DNA from: Paenibacillus sp. ACRRY
GTDB taxonomy: Bacteria; Bacillota; Bacilli; Paenibacillales; Paenibacillaceae
Assembly: GCF_022346995.1 (NCBI RefSeq)
Contig: NZ_JAKRNM010000007.1
Span: 124,001-188,000, forward strand
DNA length: 64,000 nucleotides
Direction of reading: 5' to 3'
The first letter of the stretch is position 1; the number at the start of each line of letters is the position of its first letter. The position numbers and the translations under genes were made by a program. The notes below the pieces were generated by a model that made no database searches, was not told the DNA's origin, and saw only the letters and a program-made list of their open reading frames with translations. Shown one piece after another: positions 26,067 to 35,084 of this stretch.

Positions 26067-27194
26067 TCAATATGGGTACTTACGGTAGGTTTGCGGTTGA
26101 CGCGGAATCTGCGAATTTTGCTCTATCAGCAGACGTCCATACGCCATGGGCTCACGGTAGCTGGCCTTCCAGTGTTCGGGCATTCCCGCCTTGCGAAAAC
26201 CGTAGCGCTGGTCCCGTCCATTACATTCTATGAAGTAAATCTGTCCGTCTCTGGCAATCCCGAGATCAAGACCCAGGTCGGCCAGATGCGGCAGGCTGGA
26301 AGCCAGTGTGCGTGCGATTCGGAGTCCAACTGAACTGATCCGGGCTTCGAGCTCTGGAATGCTGAGTCCCAGTTCTTCATCCAAAGCTTCTGCCAAGGTC
26401 ATCACCTTGCCCCCTTGAGCAATATTGGTGACAAAGGTGTGGGTTGGTGCTGCCTTGGCGAAGATGCCTGTAATGCCCCATAGGCCGTCAATCCCCCGCT
26501 GTACAGATACACGCAGATCTACGGGTCTTCCTTCGTAACGAACCAGTGGAATCCGTTCCTCAATGAGATATGCATGGCGAAAAATACGTCTTAAGGTGGC
26601 GGAGGGCAGTTGTCCCCTGCTGAGCCGGAAGGTTGCCCATCCTTTGCGGGAAGCCCTGGTCTGGCACGTCAATTTCCAGCTCCCGTCTCGTTTATACAAA
26701 CGCATGATACCGTGTCCGATACTGCCGCTGCACGGTTTGATGATCAGATCATTATAATGTTCCATCATATAAGCCAGAGATTCTGGCGTTGCTTTGGTCG
26801 CATAAGGGAGATGTTTCTTCAGTGCAGGATCCTGGTAGAGCATGTCATGAATATGATCCTTGCGATACCGATTCCGAACGTTAAACACCTGTATGCCCTG
26901 CAGCAGCAGCTTGGTCACCTCATGCTGATCTGCCCGGCGAAGCTGGAGAGCCCGATTATGGATAACGGGAGGCAGAGGCATTTTTTGACGAACATAAACG
27001 CCATCCTTTTTGACATATGCCAGACAGGTCTTCGTCTCCGAATCCACATCTTCAAGCCGCAAAAAGCAAGGAGTTAATCCATAACAGGCCGCTGCCTGCT
27101 CATAATTCGCGAGCGATTCCTGACCGGTCCTTCCGGCCGGTATCCCCCGGTACATGCGTGAATCGAACATGATGCCGATCGTTTCTGGGGGCAT
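26067..27194 (-). CDS. YheC/YheD family endospore coat-associated ATP-grasp protein
   Basis: 375-residue protein of the YheC/D group, known as spore coat-associated proteins in Bacillus. It opens with TIGIMFDSRMYRGIPAG and continues into an ATP-grasp fold (VFNVRNRYRKDHIHDMLYQD, DLIIKPCSGSIGHGIMRLYK, PVDLRVSVQRG, DLGLDLGIARDGQIYFIECNGRD quoted in part). GAAGGAGG precedes the ATG at 27194. Ligase activity and substrates are unknown. Its divergent position beside the giant repeat protein is the best local sign that the latter belongs to the spore surface. Confidence 0.85.
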   Translation of the reverse strand: MPPETIGIMFDSRMYRGIPAGRTGQESLANYEQAAACYGLTPCFLRLEDVDSETKTCLAYVKKDGVYVRQKMPLPPVIHNRALQLRRADQHEVTKLLLQGIQVFNVRNRYRKDHIHDMLYQDPALKKHLPYATKATPESLAYMMEHYNDLIIKPCSGSIGHGIMRLYKRDGSWKLTCQTRASRKGWATFRLSRGQLPSATLRRIFRHAYLIEERIPLVRYEGRPVDLRVSVQRGIDGLWGITGIFAKAAPTHTFVTNIAQGGKVMTLAEALDEELGLSIPELEARISSVGLRIARTLASSLPHLADLGLDLGIARDGQIYFIECNGRDQRYGFRKAGMPEHWKASYREPMAYGRLLIEQNSQIPRQPQTYRKYPY

Positions 27195-27630
27195 GACCGT
27201 TCCTCCTTCAATATTATCGCGACATGGATCGTCCATATATGGGATGCCGGTCTGTCAACGCATGATTGGACATCACGATCACGCAGACCGGAATCATGAT
27301 GCACCTTCATGCACCGGCGTGTTATTCATAGCTCCACACATCCATTGAACTCAGGTAAGGGTGAAACTAATAAGCGCATTGTAAGCCGTTTTACGGATGT
27401 ATACGTAAGGCTTATGAAGTATCGTATGACATTTTTCCGGCAGGGGCGTGGACAGCCGCCTTACATCTATAGCCGGGCACAGCCTATTTCACCATGGACA
27501 GGGTGATTTTTTGCAGTTTGACCCGCTCATTCATCCAATCTTGCCTTCAAAAGTCGTGATATGAAGTGGCAGATGCCCATATTGAAGCATATGATGCCGG
27601 AGATGAACGTTAGAGGAAGGAGCAAGCTGC
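27195..27630. promoter_or_regulatory. Divergent region between yheC/D and the giant repeat gene
   Basis: Holds an inverted repeat CCGGTCTG/CAGACCGG (27247-27254, 27284-27291), a two-part hairpin TAAGCC/GGCTTA with inner TTACG/CGTAA (27382-27414), and a weak terminator-like TCACC/GGTGA stem followed by six T (27489-27512). No promoter of a known sigma class could be assigned with confidence. The length suggests a long leader for the repeat gene. Confidence 0.4.
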
Positions 27631-30600
27631 ATGAGTAAAAAAGGCAATAAGAAGGTTCCGACGCCGAAACTGCGGCATGTGAGCCCCAAATTTAAGGAAC
27701 TGGAACTGACCGAACGCCGTGCAGGCACCATGAATTCAGGTCTAACCCAGAATAGGGAAGAGCGCTTGAATACAAATAAACCGGATTCGAGAGCAAATCA
27801 GGCATCCGAAGAATTCTTAGACGAATCAACGGAACTCCCTGCCTCTACGAACGAGCTGGAAGACCTGGTGATCGCAGCCGAAACGAATGATCCGGAACCG
27901 GCAGCATCGGATAACGAGGATGTCCAGACGCAAGATAGCCCGGAGAAGCAGATTCAGGTAAGCAGTGTCGCTTCGCTTGCTCTGGAAGAGCAAACTATTA
28001 TCCAGCAGGAGACCACAGGTAGAGATCGATTGGAGATTCTGAATCAGAACCAGATGCCGGGTCATACCGGACACTATATCTACACGGATGATCTGAGTGA
28101 TTTTGCGGTTACGGAGAGCAAACTGGCTCCATTCTCTGTGGATGACTCCAAGCTGAAACCGGGTGCAGTCGGCAGTGAAGCATTGCAGGATTATGCGGTG
28201 ACCAGCATTCACATTGCAGATGGGGCGATTGTCTCCGCCAAACTGGCAGAGGCTTCGGTATCCGAGGAACACCTGATTGATGGCTCTGTGTCCGGTCACA
28301 AAATACGCAATGCGTCGATTGCTGGCGAGAAAATCAAAGACGGCAGCATTACGTCACAGAAGCTCGGCAATCAGGTTATCGATTCGGCCAAAATTGCCGA
28401 TGGCTCCATCGGCACAAGACATCTTAGCCGCATGCTGGTTACGGAAGATTTAATCAAGAATCACGCCGTAACCGGAGATAAGATCGCCATAAGTGGTGTG
28501 GATACTCGGCATCTCACGGGAGGCGCCGTGCATACGTCCAAATTGGCTGACGATGCAGTGACCACTTCCAAAATTCGTGAAGGTGCTGTCACAAGCAGCA
28601 AGATCGAAGAAAAATCCGTAGAGTCTCACCATATTCAGGACGGAGCAGTGAAACAATCACATCTGGCAGAAGGAGCGGTCGGTCGTTCACAATTATCTAT
28701 TGGCAGCATTGGGAGTGATCAGATCGAGGATGGATCCATACAAACCAGACATTTGGCTGAGGGATCACTCAGTGGAAAACATTTGCTGGATGGTTCCATC
28801 GGTTCAAACCAGATTCGTGCTCAGGCGGTGGGCAAGGATCAACTGGGCAAAGGGGAAGTCGGTAGTGATCACTTGGCAGAGGGAGCCGTAACCAGCAGCA
28901 AACTGGCAGACCAATCGGTTGGAACGGCAAAATTGTTGGAGCAATCCATTACAGCTTCCAAGATCTCGGACCAAAGTGTCATTGCTTCCAAAATTGCGGA
29001 TGAAGCGATACAGGGCAAACATCTTGCCAAAGGCTCCATTCGAGCGGAACATATCGTCAATCGGGGAATTACACCGGTACATGTGGATAATGCTGCGATT
29101 CACTCGATTCACATTGCAAGTGGAAGCATTGAGGCACCTCATCTGTCTACCGGAAGTGTGTCCGGAGAAGCGCTTGCAGATGGCGTGGTATCCGAGCGGC
29201 ATCTGGCTGAAGCTGCGGTGGGTACGTATGAATTACAGGATGCGGCAGTGACAGACGTGAAGCTTGCAGACGGAAGTGTGACATCAGAAAAACTGGGAAC
29301 GGCATCGGTTAGCAGCAGAGCGCTCGCTCCGGGAAGTGTCGCATCCTCGCATCTTGCAAGCGGTGGTGTTACGGGTACACATCTGGCTCCAGGCAGCGTG
29401 GGATCCGAGGCCCTGAGACCATATGCCGTGAAATCGGAGCATCTGACAGAACACGCCGTAGGTGTCCCGCACCTTCAACCGGGTAGTGTTGAAACGGATG
29501 CCATTGCACGTGCGGCAGTTACAACGGACAAATTGGCTCCTGGCAGCATAACTTCGGCCCAGCTGGCTGGAGGGTCCATTTTTCCGCCGCATCTGACAGA
29601 TCATTCGGTTACCTCCCCGAAGCTCTCACCAGAGAGTGTTGCTACGGATAAACTGGCGGATTTTGCTGTCACATCAGCCAAACTGGCAGACGGCAGCGTG
29701 ACTTCTTCCAAGATCATGGCAGAAAGCATTAACGCCAAGCATATCCCTGCCGGAACCATACGTGGGTATCATCTGAAGCAGCATGCTGTCTCACTGGAAC
29801 ATTTATCGGAGGAAATACGTTCACCGGAATTATTCGCCGATGGCAGTATCACAGGCAACAAACTGCGCCATGGATCCGTAACTGCAGACCACTTAACAGC
29901 AGACTCGGTATCGGGGACAGAATTACAAGAGGGTGCCATAAGCAGTAAGCATCTGCAGGCATCCGTTGTGCAAACGGAGCATCTGGCAGACGGCAGTGTG
30001 AAGTCGGACCATCTGGATGATCATGTCGTAAACTCACAGCATCTGAAGCCAGACATTATTCATGCCGAGCATATTGCTGAACAGGTCATTACCTCCCATC
30101 ACCTGGCTCCGGGGTCTGTTGAAACAGACCATCTGGCACCTTTATCCATCACAGCGGCTCACCTTCAACCCGGCTTGATCAGCGGGCTGCACCTTCAGGC
30201 AGAGTCAACAAGTGCGGTGCACCTGCAGCAGGGCGCTGTACATTCCCGCCATATTCAAGATGGTGAAATTCTTCCGCATCATATCCATGAACGCAGCATC
30301 GGAACAGTTCACCTGGAGGAAGAAGCGGTAAGTACAATTATACTGCAGGAAGGAGCCGTAACAGGCTCCAAGCTGGCAAGTGGCAGTGTCGATGGCAGCA
30401 AATTGGCCGCAGGAACGATCGAGGCCGCCCACATTGGAGATGAAAGTGTGCAGTCCCGTCATATCCAGGAGGGAGCCATCCTCGCGAATCATATTCAAGA
30501 GGGCAGTATTGGTGAAGCTCATCTGGAAGAGGAGTCGGTAAGTGAGGTTCATTTGCAAGATGGGGCGGTAACGAGTGCGAAGCTGGCGGAAGGCAGCATC

Positions 30601-32898
30601 AGCGGCAGCAAATTGCTCGAAGGAACGATATCCGCAGCTCATATTGCAACGGAAAGTGTGCAATCGGAGCATATACAGGCAGATGCGATCCATGCAGATC
30701 ATATTCAGGAGCGGAGCATCGGTACAGTTCATCTGGAAGAAGAAGCGGTAAGTGCAATTCACCTGCAAAATGGATCTGTAACGAGTACCAAACTGGCCGA
30801 CGACAGTGTGAGTGGAAGTAAGCTGCTCGAAGGTGCGGTTTCCGGTATTCATATTGCCTCCGAAAGTGTGCAATCCCGTCATATTCAGGAAGGAGCAATC
30901 CTTGCTGACCATATTCAGGAGCGCAGCATTGGAACACCTCATCTGGAAGAGGAAGCGGTAAGTGCGATCCATTTGCAAAATGGATCTGTAATCAGCGCCA
31001 AACTGGCCGACGGCAGTGTAAACGGAAGCAAGCTGCTTGAAGGAGCCGTATCGGATATCCACATTGCAGATCACAGTGTGCAATCCCGGCATATCCAAGA
31101 TGGGGCGATCCATGCTGGCCATATTCAAGAGTGCAGCATTGGCACAACCCATCTGGAAGAGGAGTCGGTGAGTGCAATCCATTTGCAAAATGGATCTGTA
31201 ACCAGTGCCAAACTGGCCGACAACAGCGTGAGCGGCAGCAAGCTGCTGGATGGAACAATATCCGGAATTCACATTGCAGATGATAGTGTGCAATCCGGAC
31301 ATATTGAGGCAGGTGCCATCCATGCAGATCACATCCAGGAGCGCAGCATCGGCACAAACCATCTGGAAGAGGAAGCCGTAAGTGCGGTTCACCTGCAAAA
31401 TGGGTCCGTCACGAGTGCCAAACTGGCCGATGGCAGTGTGAGCAGTAGCAAAATACTTGAAGATACTGTAACGGGAGTTCATCTTGCATCGGAAAGCGTG
31501 CAGTCCCGCCACATTCAGGAAGGAGCCATCCTGGCTGGCCATATCCAGGAGAACAGCATCGGCACGGTTCACTTGGAAGAGGAAGCCGTAAGTGCTGACC
31601 ATCTGCAAGATGGGGTGGTAACGAGTGCCAAACTGGCTGATGGCAGCGTAAGCAGCAGCAAAATACTTGAAAATGCCATATCTGATGTCCATATTGCGAA
31701 TGGCAGTGTGCAATCCCGGCATATTCAGGTGAAAGCCATTCATGCCGATCATATTCAGGAACGCAGCATTGGAATCTCCCATCTGAAGGCGGAGTCGGTA
31801 AGTGCGATTCATCTGCACAACGGTTCCATCACAAGTGCGAAACTCGCCGATGGCAGTGTGAATAGCAACAAATTGCTTGAAGGTGCAGTATCCGCTATCC
31901 ACCTGACAGACAAAAGTGTGCAATCCCGGCATATTCAGGATGGAACGATCCTGGGTGATCACATTCAAGAACGTAGTATCCGCACAGCTCATTTGGAAGA
32001 AGAATTGGTCAGCGGGATTCACCTGCAAAATGGGTCCGTCACGAGTGCCAAATTGGCTGACGGCAGCGTAAATGCCAGCAAACTGGCCGAACAAAGTATT
32101 ACTTCCAATCACTTGAACGCGGGCATTGTAGGTCCAGCGCATTTGAGCGAAGAGATCTGGAATGCGATTCGACAGTTCAGTGGAGAAACGCTGGAGAAGC
32201 TGGCAGCGATCAAACGTCAGGAAGCGCTGCTTCAGGGAGAACATGAGGCTGTTCAGCCATTACAGTCTGCAATCCTCACGGAACTGCCGAGTACTGATCT
32301 GGGGGAAACCCCGACGTTACAGACTCCGGGTCAAGAGCTCAACCAACAAGTAACAGACCAACAAGTAGAGGAACAACAATTACAGGAACAGCCATCACTA
32401 ACCAATGATGTTGGAGAAACGTTGGCGGATTCCTTGACGACAGCTGATGTAATTCAGCCACTGGTTCAGCAGCAACCTGAACTTCCGCAGGAGATCGATA
32501 AAATTACGGAGTTTGAACTGAGTGAGCAGGCGGTTAAACAGGAGCATCTGAGTGAAGGTGCTGTTGGAAGTGGTCAGCTGCAGCATGGAGCAGTTGGACC
32601 TGAACACCTGTCATTCCAGCCGGTTCGCAGTGTCAGTCGTCAGCCGGTCGTTCAGCAGTTTGGCATGGAAGCCTTCATCCTGCCTGAAAATGAAGAATGC
32701 GTTGAGGTAACCGTAGCATTTGAGCAATCTTTTGCATCCGAACATTATGTGATTGTAGGAATGAGTAATGATCGCGGATTCCAGGTGTCACTGCTGTCCC
32801 AGAGTGAGGATGAAGCGGTATTGGAAGTGTTCCGTACGCCTGGATGCAAACACACCTATGGTTTGTTGTCCTGGATTGCAGCAGGTCCTGCGAATTAA
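27631..32898 (+). CDS. Giant decapeptide-repeat protein, probable spore-surface fibre (WIAG-tail type)
   Basis: 1755 residues. The N-terminal 159 residues are polar and disordered-looking, with a basic start (MSKKGNKKVPTPKLRHV) and no signal peptide or membrane segment. Residues 160-1509 form 135 tandem decapeptides in exact register (28108-32157 is 4050 bases) with pattern V/I-x-S/T-x-H/K-L/I-x-x-G-S/A, for example VTSAKLADGS. Residues 870-1499 are nine super-repeats of seven decapeptides. A Q/E-rich linker, three more decapeptides and a compact C-terminal domain follow, ending SWIAAGPAN, which recalls the WIAG-tail proteins of Paenibacillus. Hydrophobic residues every five positions suggest a beta-helical rod. 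AGGAAGGAGC precedes the ATG. Function is inferred only: structural filament, likely glycosylated by the downstream enzymes. Confidence 0.8.
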   Translation: MSKKGNKKVPTPKLRHVSPKFKELELTERRAGTMNSGLTQNREERLNTNKPDSRANQASEEFLDESTELPASTNELEDLVIAAETNDPEPAASDNEDVQTQDSPEKQIQVSSVASLALEEQTIIQQETTGRDRLEILNQNQMPGHTGHYIYTDDLSDFAVTESKLAPFSVDDSKLKPGAVGSEALQDYAVTSIHIADGAIVSAKLAEASVSEEHLIDGSVSGHKIRNASIAGEKIKDGSITSQKLGNQVIDSAKIADGSIGTRHLSRMLVTEDLIKNHAVTGDKIAISGVDTRHLTGGAVHTSKLADDAVTTSKIREGAVTSSKIEEKSVESHHIQDGAVKQSHLAEGAVGRSQLSIGSIGSDQIEDGSIQTRHLAEGSLSGKHLLDGSIGSNQIRAQAVGKDQLGKGEVGSDHLAEGAVTSSKLADQSVGTAKLLEQSITASKISDQSVIASKIADEAIQGKHLAKGSIRAEHIVNRGITPVHVDNAAIHSIHIASGSIEAPHLSTGSVSGEALADGVVSERHLAEAAVGTYELQDAAVTDVKLADGSVTSEKLGTASVSSRALAPGSVASSHLASGGVTGTHLAPGSVGSEALRPYAVKSEHLTEHAVGVPHLQPGSVETDAIARAAVTTDKLAPGSITSAQLAGGSIFPPHLTDHSVTSPKLSPESVATDKLADFAVTSAKLADGSVTSSKIMAESINAKHIPAGTIRGYHLKQHAVSLEHLSEEIRSPELFADGSITGNKLRHGSVTADHLTADSVSGTELQEGAISSKHLQASVVQTEHLADGSVKSDHLDDHVVNSQHLKPDIIHAEHIAEQVITSHHLAPGSVETDHLAPLSITAAHLQPGLISGLHLQAESTSAVHLQQGAVHSRHIQDGEILPHHIHERSIGTVHLEEEAVSTIILQEGAVTGSKLASGSVDGSKLAAGTIEAAHIGDESVQSRHIQEGAILANHIQEGSIGEAHLEEESVSEVHLQDGAVTSAKLAEGSISGSKLLEGTISAAHIATESVQSEHIQADAIHADHIQERSIGTVHLEEEAVSAIHLQNGSVTSTKLADDSVSGSKLLEGAVSGIHIASESVQSRHIQEGAILADHIQERSIGTPHLEEEAVSAIHLQNGSVISAKLADGSVNGSKLLEGAVSDIHIADHSVQSRHIQDGAIHAGHIQECSIGTTHLEEESVSAIHLQNGSVTSAKLADNSVSGSKLLDGTISGIHIADDSVQSGHIEAGAIHADHIQERSIGTNHLEEEAVSAVHLQNGSVTSAKLADGSVSSSKILEDTVTGVHLASESVQSRHIQEGAILAGHIQENSIGTVHLEEEAVSADHLQDGVVTSAKLADGSVSSSKILENAISDVHIANGSVQSRHIQVKAIHADHIQERSIGISHLKAESVSAIHLHNGSITSAKLADGSVNSNKLLEGAVSAIHLTDKSVQSRHIQDGTILGDHIQERSIRTAHLEEELVSGIHLQNGSVTSAKLADGSVNASKLAEQSITSNHLNAGIVGPAHLSEEIWNAIRQFSGETLEKLAAIKRQEALLQGEHEAVQPLQSAILTELPSTDLGETPTLQTPGQELNQQVTDQQVEEQQLQEQPSLTNDVGETLADSLTTADVIQPLVQQQPELPQEIDKITEFELSEQAVKQEHLSEGAVGSGQLQHGAVGPEHLSFQPVRSVSRQPVVQQFGMEAFILPENEECVEVTVAFEQSFASEHYVIVGMSNDRGFQVSLLSQSEDEAVLEVFRTPGCKHTYGLLSWIAAGPAN
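30238..32127 (+). repeat. Nine tandem 210-bp repeats coding for 70-residue units
   Basis: Units begin at 30238, 30448, 30658, 30868, 31078, 31288, 31498, 31708 and 31918. Each encodes seven decapeptides in a fixed order, with signatures VQSRHIQ, ADHIQERS, IGTVHLEEEA, VSAIHLQNGS, VTSAKLADGS, VSGSKLLEGA and VSGIHIA. DNA similarity between units is high enough for homologous recombination, so unit number may vary between strains. Confidence 0.92.
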
Positions 32899-32924
32899 AG
32901 ATACGACCAAGTCATGGAGTACCT

Positions 32925-32969
32925 GAACAAAAGCGGTTCCTGGAGTTATCCGGGACACCGCTTTTGTTC
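32925..32969 (+). terminator. Hairpin after the giant repeat gene
   Basis: GAACAAAAGCGGT (32925-32937) pairs with ACCGCTTTTGTTC (32957-32969), with further inner pairing TCC/GGA. No long T tract follows, so it may be a terminator of moderate strength or a processing and stability element. Confidence 0.55.
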
Positions 32970-33043
32970 CTATATTAGCCGGTCTTCTAAAAAGAAGCTT
33001 ATGGAAATCAAGGACAAACGCCGTTTCCACTAATCCCTGATTA

Positions 33044-33052
33044 CATAGAATA
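33044..33052 (+). promoter_or_regulatory. Possible sigma-K -10 element for the glycosyltransferase operon
   Basis: CATAGAATA matches the sigma-K -10 pattern CATAnnnTA and lies 52 bases before the first glycosyltransferase start. The -35 (AC) cannot be placed at the usual spacing, so this is weak evidence for late mother-cell expression. Confidence 0.25.
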
Positions 33053-33103
33053 ATGTGTACTCCCTTGCATGTTGAGTATTTTTGAGGGTGGGAGGTGACT
33101 GTA

Positions 33104-33991
33104 TTGCAGCATCGTCGTCGTACTGTTCATTCAGCCGCCAAACTAGTGAGCCGAAAGAGGAAGCAGTTGAACAAAAGACGTGTAAAACCTGTGCGTAAGA
33201 AGGGTGCGAGAACCCCCAGATACGTCATCCCCCCAACACGGGAGGAGATCAATCCAAACATACCCATGCTTTCGGTGATTATACCGGCTATGAATGAAGA
33301 AAAGACGATTGGCAGAGTCATTAGGCAGGCGCTTCGCATCTGCAGGGATTCTGAAGTGATTGCCGTTGTCAACGGCTCAACGGACGGCACGGCAGCAGCG
33401 GCACAGGCAGCAGGTGCAAAAGTGCTTTTGTATACGGAGGCCTTGGGTCACGATGCAGGAAGACGAATGGGAGCAGCGGCTGCCCGAGGGAGAATCCTCC
33501 TATTTACGGATGCAGATATCCCCATACCTGCAGAGCAGCTCGCTCCCTATGTGCAGGCCATATTGGATGGGACCGATGTTGCGCTTAACGATTATGACGG
33601 GCCCGTTAAACGAATTCCTGTACATCCTGTGGTGGAGGCCAAGCATGTCCTGAACAGCATCCTGGCCAGGCCGGACCTGCAGGGAGCTTCAATGACAGCC
33701 ATTCCGCATGCGTTAAGCCGCAGGGCACTTGATGTTATAGGCGTTCCTTCGCTGGAGGTTCCTCCGCTTGCATTAGCCAAAGCCGTGTCGAGTGGATTAG
33801 AGGTACGCGCCGTTCATCATGTACCTGTAGGTAAAATGAATGCGGTTCGGGTGAAACGGCGAAGCGGGCCAGATCCGCTGAGCCAAGTGGTGCTGAATGA
33901 TCATCTGACAGCGATCAGGTGGATCACCGACGAACTCGGTCCACGCGGAGGGTATTCCGACCTGCAGCGTGTTCGCTGTCTGACGAGGTGA
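33104..33991 (+). CDS. Glycosyltransferase family 2 protein with basic N-terminal tail
   Basis: 295 residues. A Lys/Arg-rich tail of about 45 residues leads into a GT-A domain: MLSVIIPAMNEEKTIG, AVVNGSTDGT, HDAGRRMGAAAARG and LLFTDADIPIP (the DxD-type metal site). No membrane segment. TTG 33104 is chosen as start because GGAGGTGA lies six bases upstream; the GTG inside that site is less likely. It is a paralogue of the next gene (shared AGHDxGRxxGA, AEQLAPxxxA, DVALND and PHALSR segments). Donor and acceptor are unknown; the downstream SpsI-like enzyme suggests a nucleotide-sugar donor. Confidence 0.82.
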   Translation: MQHRRRTVHSAAKLVSRKRKQLNKRRVKPVRKKGARTPRYVIPPTREEINPNIPMLSVIIPAMNEEKTIGRVIRQALRICRDSEVIAVVNGSTDGTAAAAQAAGAKVLLYTEALGHDAGRRMGAAAARGRILLFTDADIPIPAEQLAPYVQAILDGTDVALNDYDGPVKRIPVHPVVEAKHVLNSILARPDLQGASMTAIPHALSRRALDVIGVPSLEVPPLALAKAVSSGLEVRAVHHVPVGKMNAVRVKRRSGPDPLSQVVLNDHLTAIRWITDELGPRGGYSDLQRVRCLTR

Positions 33992-33995
33992 GAAG

Positions 33996-35084
33996 ATGAA
34001 GGAACGTTCGAGAGTTGTCCGCCATCGCCGGACGATGAAAAGACAACTGGCGTCCAGACGGAACATTCCCGGGAGAAGACGGACGAAGGGTCCGACAGCC
34101 AAAGCTCCGGAACCCAGTCTGAATGCAGTATGGAAGTCGGGTCATCAGTCAGGACGCAGTGCACCTGAAGATAGGGCGCTGGCTGCCCAACATGCACGTC
34201 TTGCCTGGCGTGAGCACTGGCAGTACATCTCGGGAAATTTCGGAAGCTATGAAGCTGCCATGCAGGCAGGGAAAGCATATATGCAAGGATACGTGCAGGG
34301 TGCAGGATATCCGGTGGATATCATTCCGCTCCCCCTCCATCATTCTGCTGCCGCTGTTGTCTGTGCGTGCAATGAAGAACGGACACTCGGAAAAGTAATG
34401 GCACAGTTAAAGCGGCTGCCGCTGAAGGACATCATTGTTGTGTTGAATGGGACAACGGACGACAGTCTGAATCTGGCGCTGGCCGAGTCCGATATAACCC
34501 TTGTGTATGAACCGGACCGGGCAGGACATGATGTAGGCCGCGCACTTGGAGCGAAAATGACCGAAGCGGAAGCGATTCTTTTTGTGGATGGGGACATGGT
34601 GCTTCCGGCAGAACAGCTGGCTCCTTTTCTGTATGCAGTGGACCGTGGAAGCGATGTGGCCTTGAATGATCTGAATTCATTGCTGCCACCGTTTGCCCGG
34701 CAGGATGATGTGAGCCGGATCAAGGCGTATCTCAACCGCACTCTCGGGAGAGCGGATCTGGGGTCCAATTCTCTGACTGCCGTCCCGCACGCCCTTTCCC
34801 GCAAAATGGTTCTAACCGTTAAGCCTGAATCTCTGGCTGTCCCGCCGAAGGCACAAGCCATGGCGATCCGGCACGGTCTGAGCGTCACGGCGCCTTGCCA
34901 GGTGGACGTCATTCGCTCCAATCGTCTGCGTACCACGAATACAGGCAGTGGCAATGAAGTCGCGGGATTGATCATTGGCGACCACCTGGAGGCCATTGCA
35001 GCCTGGATGGCAGCAGCAGAGCATGGATCGGATTCGCGGATGTTATCCCGAGCCGAAGTGGCTTACAGGAGGAACGCCCGATGA
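33996..35084 (+). CDS. Glycosyltransferase family 2 protein with basic tail and Y-x-x-G linker
   Basis: 362 residues. A strongly basic start (MKERSRVVRHRRTMKRQLAS) is followed by a helical linker containing AGKAYMQGYVQGAGY and a GT-A domain (VVCACNEERTLG, VVLNGTTDDS, AGHDVGRALGAK, LFVDGDMVLP). It starts four bases after the preceding stop with GAGGTGAG upstream, so the two paralogues are translationally close. It overlaps the next gene by ATGA. Probably acts in the mother cell on a spore-surface acceptor, by context only. Confidence 0.82.
   Translation: MKERSRVVRHRRTMKRQLASRRNIPGRRRTKGPTAKAPEPSLNAVWKSGHQSGRSAPEDRALAAQHARLAWREHWQYISGNFGSYEAAMQAGKAYMQGYVQGAGYPVDIIPLPLHHSAAAVVCACNEERTLGKVMAQLKRLPLKDIIVVLNGTTDDSLNLALAESDITLVYEPDRAGHDVGRALGAKMTEAEAILFVDGDMVLPAEQLAPFLYAVDRGSDVALNDLNSLLPPFARQDDVSRIKAYLNRTLGRADLGSNSLTAVPHALSRKMVLTVKPESLAVPPKAQAMAIRHGLSVTAPCQVDVIRSNRLRTTNTGSGNEVAGLIIGDHLEAIAAWMAAAEHGSDSRMLSRAEVAYRRNAR

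Noticed and set aside
28108..32157. CRISPR-like periodic repeats
   Set aside because: Periods of 30 and 210 bases are in frame with a long coding region, without unique spacers or cas genes.
30205..32244. A 679-codon open frame on the minus strand
   Set aside because: It is the mirror of the 30-base-periodic repeat gene on the plus strand; codon periodicity of the repeats keeps stops out of this frame. It has no ribosome site and no recognisable domain.
27631..32898. Phage tail fibre origin of the decapeptide protein
   Set aside because: Similar short repeats occur in tail fibres, but no phage structural, lysis or integrase gene is nearby and the neighbours are spore and glycosylation genes.
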